From contig JAOXYB010112491.1 of the NCBI GenBank assembly GCA_028565635.1, forward strand, positions 1 through 37,895: a DNA stretch of 37,895 nt, given 5' to 3'. The notes under the pieces were generated by a model. The model was given only the letters and a program-made list of their open reading frames with translations, was not told where the DNA came from and did not search any database. Below are positions 35,101 to 37,895 of this stretch, piece after piece. A program made the translations under genes and the position numbers. Position 1 is the stretch's first letter. The number at the start of each line of letters is the position of its first letter. This DNA is from Phoronis ovalis. Lineage: Eukaryota; Phoronida; Phoronidae.

Positions 35101-37096
35101 GTTTATGTACTACAATAAATTACCTCAGCTATATCTTGAGTGGCCTAAGAGCAGAAGTAACACTAACAAAATGAACTCTTTTCATCTTAAAACAATTCAC
35201 AAAATTATAAGATATGCAGAAATTTTTAAAATATGCAAAAAAGGCTGACTTCCATTTTGACATTGTAAATCTTATTTCTAATATCTGAGACAATACAAAA
35301 AACAATAAAAATCATAACTTTTATATGATTGTAATTGGTGCTTCCCATGAAGGATTATCAAAGAGGTAATAAAACCACAGTGCATTCTAGTCTTACATCA
35401 CACATTTCTATCCATTCATTCCATGTGAATAATTCAAAAATATTTTGTGTGCATTTGCATGTATGCTATAATAAGGCAGTGCAGATTATCAAATTTTTTT
35501 TGTAGCAAAAAAAAATTTAATCTGTAGTTCATACTATAATCCTAGCATACCTTTTCAATTTTAGAAAATTTCTGCTGTGCCTCATCCCGTAATTTAATCT
35601 CTTTGTTGAGGATCTTTTTGCTCACTTCTTCTGCAATCTCTGTTATTTTTGATTGAAGTTTTAGTCGCTCTGTTTCTGCTGCATGTTCTCTTTCACGAGC
35701 TATGGCGTCAAGTGCATGCATGGCTTCCTCTCGTTTTCTGTTTTGCTCAGCAATTGCAGCTTGTACATCATTCAATCTATAAGGGAGAACATCACTACAA
35801 AGTACTGCTGATCCTCAATTATGTAATTAAAATCTGTAGAAGAAAGACAGCTGTACTGTCCCAGAATGGTAACTGTACAATATACTTCGATTTTATTGAA
35901 GTAGCTGATTAAAGCTAAGGTAAAGACTCTTAAAAAATCATGTATTCATGATAATATTTTTTCACAAAAGTAGGTGTTTTCTGAAACTTTAACATTCAGG
36001 CTAAATCATAGTGTTTTTTTAGACTCGTGTGTGAAATGTATGAAATTTAAATTAACGTTGAATAACATCTTATAAAAATCATTAGGTACATAACACAAAA
36101 AAAACAGAGGATTTAAATTCGTGTTAACTACATTTTTAGCAAGAAACTGTACTCTCTTTTATGGACCCATCTTTAAATCACACCATGGATTTTGAAAACA
36201 TGATCAATTTAGTTTTTTAGCAAATAAAAAGTAAATCCTTTTTTAAACATTTATTAGTAATTTGAAGATTATTCCTAGTATTTACAAATAATGGGAGTAT
36301 CGTTTACTTCTTAAAAACGTAGTTAACACGAATCCACTGGACTTTCCCATAGGATGTACCTTATGACTTTTATAAACTATCATTGAATGCTAATTAAATT
36401 TCATACATTTCACACAGAAAATACCACCATTACATAGCCTGAGTTTCAGTAAATGTTTATTTTGTGTGAAAAAAAAACATTATATAGATGTGTTGAGACT
36501 CTTGCTTAGCCTTAATCACATCTTTTATTTTCTACTCACAAAATATTCATTTAAGGTGACTTTTTTAACAAAAAGAAGATTTTGCATGTAAATGTTGTTA
36601 CATAGCACAATTATTTTTCTTACTTTAATTGTACTTGCTGCTCCAGCATGCGTCGTTCTTGTGTTTCACCGTCTTGTTTATTGCGTAATTCTACAAGTAC
36701 ATCTCTTAATTCTCCAAGTCTGCAAGATACATAATTGTAGAAAATCAGAATCAATGAGCAATTTACTTTCATACAGGTACTACTACAGAGGCATTTAATT
36801 GTTCTAAAAATGTGTTAAATGTTAACACCGTGAACATTTTCACCACATACACACACTACTGCTAAACATTTCCTGAACCTAGTTATCTGTATATTGTTAA
36901 GATCTGGCCATTACATACAGAGCTAGAGTCTTATGCCCCAAGCCACAAGAACTGAAACATTACGGTTTATAATAATATATAGACATTGCTACAAGATTGT
37001 ATGACAGTCTCACCTATTTTCTATTTGTGATCTCAGTTGTGCTGTAGTTTGTTCTGACTGACTATGGGTGTCATTCTGCTTTCTCATGTGTTCAAG
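19500..37096 (-). CDS. Coiled-coil protein, 3' part of gene (long isoform, poly-Asp tail)
   Basis: Join on the minus strand: 37014-37096, 36624-36719, 35551-35776, 35124-35144, 34815-34823, 34335-34463, 33944-34068, 33476-33602, 32988-33065, 32282-32347, 31908-31982, 31098-31199, 30701-30778, 29776-29916, 28569-28688, 28013-28204, 27691-27735, 26709-26795, 24451-24635, 19500-20187. Every junction keeps frame, giving 890 codons plus stop with the 5' end missing. The shared part is rich in Glu, Lys, Gln and Leu with long heptad-like stretches (LQQKLSVATSTLQTAIGG, LDRLEEDLKKLQGK, LEDRLEAKIAA), hence extended coiled coil. The tail alternates poly-Asp with TPKKKPPPKK. No catalytic domain or membrane helix is seen. 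Family not recognised; a cytoskeletal or scaffold role is a guess from the architecture. Exon order and phases are strong evidence for one gene. Confidence 0.8.
19520..20140 (-). repeat. Coding minisatellite (Asp-rich/Lys-Pro unit)
   Basis: Imperfect tandem repeat of roughly 80-100 bp. Each unit has a (GAY)n run followed by a conserved segment for EEDTPKKKPPPKK. Units differ in the length of the Asp run and in the few residues between (GIE, GNDV, DNNAA). Confidence 0.8.
20188..22930. other. Intron before the poly-Asp terminal exon
   Basis: Very AT-rich, with no coding exon recognised. Several short open frames here have no protein-like composition. Confidence 0.4.
22931..23030. other. Assembly gap, 100 N
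   Basis: Exactly 100 N, the usual placeholder for a gap of unknown length between contigs. An open frame spanning it is an artefact. Confidence 0.98.
23084..23447 (-). CDS. Coiled-coil gene alternative terminal exon 2 (Ser/Asn/Pro tail)
   Basis: 364 bp, acceptor TACTTTCCAG, phase 2 in, stop TAG. Opens WLIWKSRWSYLRWKQASKRP, then a polar disordered tail (Ser, Asn, Pro, Gln, Lys, Arg) ending DKTQPEW. About 50 bp downstream of the stop the assembly has a 100-N gap, so its 3' UTR is incomplete. Confidence 0.75.
23831..23876. repeat. Tandem repeat, period 10
   Basis: About 4.5 copies of TAGTAATSTG (TAGTAATCTG, TAGTAATGTG, TAGTAATGTG, TGGTAATCTG, TAGCAA) in the intron before exon S's alternative partner. 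Confidence 0.75.
24451..24635 (-). CDS. Coiled-coil gene penultimate exon S
   Basis: 185 bp, acceptor TTCATTCCAG, donor TACAG|GTATAA, phase 0 in, 2 out. Starts REDSLKKLNNELEALRQRLE, parallel to the opening of the exon at 25481-26170, and ends KINRWSIGNAY. It can be followed by either 23447 or 20187. Confidence 0.78.
25481..26170 (-). CDS. Coiled-coil gene alternative terminal exon 1 (acidic tail)
   Basis: 690 bp from acceptor TTCTAAATAG to TGA. Opens with a coil segment RDATIQSLESQIEELRSSL, then a disordered tail rich in Asp, Lys, Ser, Pro and Asn with SPTKSP motifs (YNSPTKSPTHDISPR; MSKSPTKSND) that resemble proline-directed kinase sites. Ends PNSAARQY. In frame after exon R, giving a form that lacks everything from 24635 on. 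Requires its own poly(A) site, not clearly identified. Confidence 0.75.
   Translation of the reverse strand, partial: RDATIQSLESQIEELRSSLNITGYHNPAYQKQADPVLDDIEIPIDQWDPSYNSPTKSPTHDISPRNGSPKDKESPVPIVQPTINRDKSAGDNNKNNNNMSKSPTKSNDDIDSKTQGSDEKADDHVPKGDNDDEKQSVDNKAKDTAVDYSEDLVPAADNKDDTDNKDPSADDAKKDETGSIGDPSSTDEDKSVGDIHPDDQNLPKDEQNDKDDNKLKEPLSKPNSAARQY
26709..26795 (-). CDS. Coiled-coil gene exon R (last shared exon)
   Basis: 87 bp, acceptor TGTTACCAG, donor GTG|GTATGT, phase 0-0. Encodes VHASIRRLAESIQTVKTVLG then MKIQSESKV. Two alternative acceptors follow, at 26171 and 24636. Confidence 0.78.
27691..27735 (-). CDS. Coiled-coil gene exon Q (45 nt)
   Basis: EQEQKEQKHKRDLEE between GACTAAAG and GAG|GTTTGT, phase 0-0. 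Extremely charged; a candidate for regulated inclusion. Confidence 0.7.
28013..28204 (-). CDS. Coiled-coil gene exon P
   Basis: 192 bp, acceptor CTAACAG, donor GCC|GTAAGTG, phase 0-0. Encodes IYRVEEKFEVVKSDVNGK, a charged helix RQRDFENLRKEVARLIEQAR, then a Gln/Ala/Pro linker ending DLDA. Confidence 0.83.
28569..28688 (-). CDS. Coiled-coil gene exon O
   Basis: 120 bp, acceptor TTTTATAG, donor GAT|GTAAGA, phase 0-0. Encodes TSTAAAQNVRDKVDAIIQWQ and on to NNLQHIPED. Confidence 0.8.
28689..29775. other. Intron between exons N and O
   Basis: About 1.1 kb of AT-rich intron without a supported exon. It contains a run of ten C at 28908-28917 (a G-run in the transcript). Confidence 0.4.
29776..29916 (-). 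CDS. Coiled-coil gene exon N
   Basis: 141 bp, acceptor ATATTTAG, donor GCA|GTAAGA, phase 0-0. Encodes LKQEMKSMVEDGKDKQSKG, then VTQLEDRLEAKIAA, a regular heptad stretch. Confidence 0.8.
30701..30778 (-). CDS. Coiled-coil gene exon M (GC donor)
   Basis: 78 bp, acceptor TGTTTGCAG, phase 0-0. Encodes TASKLQRDIDETQDNLEKYK then EEQSQK. The donor is AAAAG|GCATCA, again GC rather than GT. Confidence 0.72.
31098..31199 (-). CDS. Coiled-coil gene exon L (GC donor)
   Basis: 102 bp, acceptor CTTTTCAG, phase 0-0. Encodes HANELQETVEELKVDIQNLK and on to KQDKWEK. The only donor that keeps phase is AAAAG|GCACCT, a GC donor. Without splicing the frame runs on into 31097-30882 as hydrophobic intron-like sequence. 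Confidence 0.72.
31908..31982 (-). CDS. Coiled-coil gene exon K (non-coil linker)
   Basis: 75 bp, acceptor ATTTGTAG, donor AAA|GTACTA, phase 0-0. Encodes VSTIIKHYKDGSGKGLAAAS then AGDFK. The Gly/Ala/Ser content would break the coiled coil and act as a hinge. Confidence 0.75.
32282..32347 (-). CDS. Coiled-coil gene exon J
   Basis: 66 bp, acceptor CATATTAG, donor AAA|GTAATG, phase 0-0. Encodes VEEVAGPKLDRLEEDLKKLQ then GK. Confidence 0.78.
32988..33065 (-). CDS. Coiled-coil gene exon I
   Basis: 78 bp, acceptor CCTTTTTAG, donor AAA|GTAAAA, phase 0-0. Encodes HEKELEEVRLIAEGRSSMAS followed by MLLEEK. Confidence 0.8.
33476..33602 (-). CDS. Coiled-coil gene exon H
   Basis: 127 bp, acceptor ATTTTTTAAG, donor GAAAAG|GTACAA, phase 2 in, 0 out. 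Encodes KHHEKSTNDKMDDLQQKLS and AIGGTVLQMQQQAEK. Confidence 0.8.
33944..34068 (-). CDS. Coiled-coil gene exon G
   Basis: 125 bp, acceptor TTTGTATTAG, donor CGAG|GTAAGT, phase 0 in, 2 out. Encodes LDRKKYGDTLTKLDEALNLL then a Glu/Lys/Asn-rich helix. Confidence 0.82.
34335..34463 (-). CDS. Coiled-coil gene exon F
   Basis: 129 bp, acceptor TTGCAAACAG, donor CAAAAG|GTAGAT, phase 0-0. Encodes FMHSEQEKRLDHEAH..., including RWDAFKKISDSELQQIRDVQK. Confidence 0.8.
34815..34823 (-). CDS. Coiled-coil gene microexon E (9 nt)
   Basis: GATGTCAAG (D-V-K) between ATCCTTATAG and GTGAGATG, phase 0 on both sides. It changes the heptad register by three residues if included. A candidate based on splice signals only; it could be chance. 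Confidence 0.4.
35040..35072. repeat. Tandem repeat, period 10
   Basis: About three copies of AAATACCAAA with one variant, in the intron between microexons D and E. Confidence 0.55.
35124..35144 (-). CDS. Coiled-coil gene microexon D (21 nt)
   Basis: GCC...GAG encoding ATQDIAE, bounded by TGCTCTTAG and GAG|GTAATT, phase 0 on both sides. Exactly one heptad long, so including or skipping it keeps the coiled-coil register. Confidence 0.6.
35551..35776 (-). CDS. Coiled-coil gene exon C
   Basis: 226 bp, acceptor CTTATAG, donor AAAAG|GTATGC, phase 2 in, 0 out. Encodes NDVQAAIAEQNRKREEAM through ITEIAEEVSKKI to FSKIEK, the longest uninterrupted charged helix in the gene. Confidence 0.82.
35910..36525. 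repeat. Fold-back element with arms of about 240 bp
   Basis: The left arm (about 35910-36160) matches the reverse complement of about 36290-36525 along its length. Shared blocks, outer to inner, include GATTAARGCTAAG, TTTTTTCACA, CTGAAACT...TCAGGCTA, TGTGTGAAATGTATGAAA, AAGGTACAT or TTAGGTACAT, and TTCGTGTTAACTAC. The loop is about 130 bp. No coding capacity. It lies wholly inside the intron between exons B and C. Boundaries are approximate. Confidence 0.7.
36624..36719 (-). CDS. Coiled-coil gene exon B
   Basis: 96 bp, acceptor CTTGCAG, donor AAA|GTAAGA, phase 2 in and out. Encodes RLGELRDVLVELRNKQDG... to MLEQQVQLK. Its donor lies about 100 bp from the fold-back element in the next intron. 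Confidence 0.78.
37014..37096 (-). CDS. Coiled-coil gene exon A (first visible)
   Basis: 83 bp, acceptor CTATGCAG, donor AAAATAG|GTGAGA, phase 0 in, 2 out. Encodes LEHMRKQNDTHSQSEQ and on to RSQIEN. It opens in phase 0 with no start codon context, so the gene continues upstream beyond what I could resolve (37097-37895 shows no clear exon). Confidence 0.75.
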
Positions 37097-37895
37097 CTGC
37101 ATAGTAAAACAGCAGTTCTTAATTTCAAAAAACAAGATTCACATTCTCTTTTAATTCAAACTTTCTAGCTTTTCATGATTTTTCTTTTGATACATAATTT
37201 ATAGAGAAGCCTGTTTGCACTTATTTCTATGTTATTGTGGGGGATGTAACTTTATATGTAATGCTAGAACTACAAATTAAAATTGTGTTCTGGTAGTTAC
37301 TGCCAGTTTCAAGATAACGGACAGTTTACAGACATATTTATTACATAGAACTTTGCAGGAATTGTCTTACCCTCTACATGTTCCATGGGAGCAAAATAAA
37401 TATGAAAAGCATATTTAATTTAATAATCATAAAAAGAAGGAATTCTGGCATCTAAACCTTAATCTACATCACAGCAAAAACAGAAGTGTGCTGTTAGTGG
37501 TACAACTGGTGCAGGTGCTTCTACTCTTAGCACAAAAACAACAAGTAGACAATTGGACTCTTTTTGGAAACTATTCAATTCAGCCGAAACTGAATTCTAT
37601 TTCAAACAAGAGGTCTGCTGGTGCAGACAGATGCCCATCACATGATGCAGTTTCTTTAGTTGTAAAGCCATCTTTGTATGTATAAGAGTTTTGAGATTGA
37701 TAATAGTCGGAAAATGTAAAATTTTTGGTTTGAAAGGAAAATAGGTGGTTTTGCTTTGACTTTCCCGAAATGGCGTACCAAATATAAAGGTGATCAGATA
37801 AAAACCAAAGCAGTTATAGTGCGACAAAGAAAGTGTTACGCACAACAAAAAATGTCGAAGATTCATATCGGCATTTGACCTACTTCTCAAGGTCA
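37097..37895. other. Right edge, intron or upstream sequence of the coiled-coil gene
   Basis: No exon could be supported. A donor-like GTAAGA on the minus strand at 37373-37378 lacks a matching coding segment. The minus-strand open frame at 37597-37890 has no coiled-coil character. Confidence 0.35.

Noticed and set aside
37373-37410. Possible 3-nt exon (AGG) with good donor on the minus strand
   Set aside because: Acceptor and donor words occur, but nothing else supports it; too short to believe without RNA data.
37597-37890. 97-codon minus-strand open frame at the right edge
   Set aside because: Low-complexity AT-driven composition with no heptads, and no phase-0 donor linking it to exon A.
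1-37895. tRNA, rRNA and CRISPR signals
   Set aside because: I looked for GGTTCRANNCC-type boxes, rRNA-like conserved words and regularly spaced repeats, and found none that hold up.

Overview
The window is eukaryotic, AT-rich nuclear DNA, almost certainly from an invertebrate animal. Short coding exons with clear GT...AG (and some GC...AG) borders are separated by long AT-rich introns that contain small inverted-repeat elements. A 100-N scaffold gap lies at 22931-23030. A lophotrochozoan such as a bivalve mollusc would fit this texture, but no sequence here proves the taxon. All three genes I can support lie on the minus strand.

Region 1 (321 to about 9715) is a multi-exon gene for a multi-pass membrane protein. 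Its last three exons match the ER/nuclear-envelope protein CLCC1 (chloride channel CLIC-like 1). I joined five exons in frame from splice signals: 9631-9715 (likely start exon), 5055-5249, 3930-4732, 3535-3690 and 321-623, giving about 513 aa. A second exon at 8503-8884 has a signal-peptide-like start and the same donor phase, so it could be an alternative first exon. The predicted protein has six membrane segments, about twice the usual CLCC1 core. The introns hold an hAT/MITE-like element, a fold-back repeat and a diverged direct duplication.

Region 2 (11068-11934) is a single long coding exon for a protein that shares several spaced blocks with vertebrate PERCC1, a protein needed for enteroendocrine/intestinal function. 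The 7.5 kb upstream of it (11935-19499) contains no convincing gene. It holds a small TIR element, a 75-bp near-perfect palindrome and a small cluster of CRE-like sites.

Region 3 (19500 to beyond 37096) is the 3' part of a coiled-coil gene whose 5' end lies outside the window. Eighteen shared exons (600 codons) join in frame and lead to three alternative C-termini: an acidic Ser/Lys/Asp tail ending at 25481, a polar Ser/Asn/Pro tail ending at 23084, and a tail of alternating poly-Asp and Lys/Pro blocks ending at 19500. The last two share a penultimate exon and open with related Trp-rich sequences. The gene also has 21-nt and 9-nt microexons, two consecutive GC-AG introns, a long run of phase-0 exons, and a roughly 600-bp fold-back element in one intron. 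I do not recognise the family.

The three genes do not form an obvious pathway. They look like ordinary animal neighbours. No tRNA, rRNA, CRISPR array or bacterial-type feature was seen.
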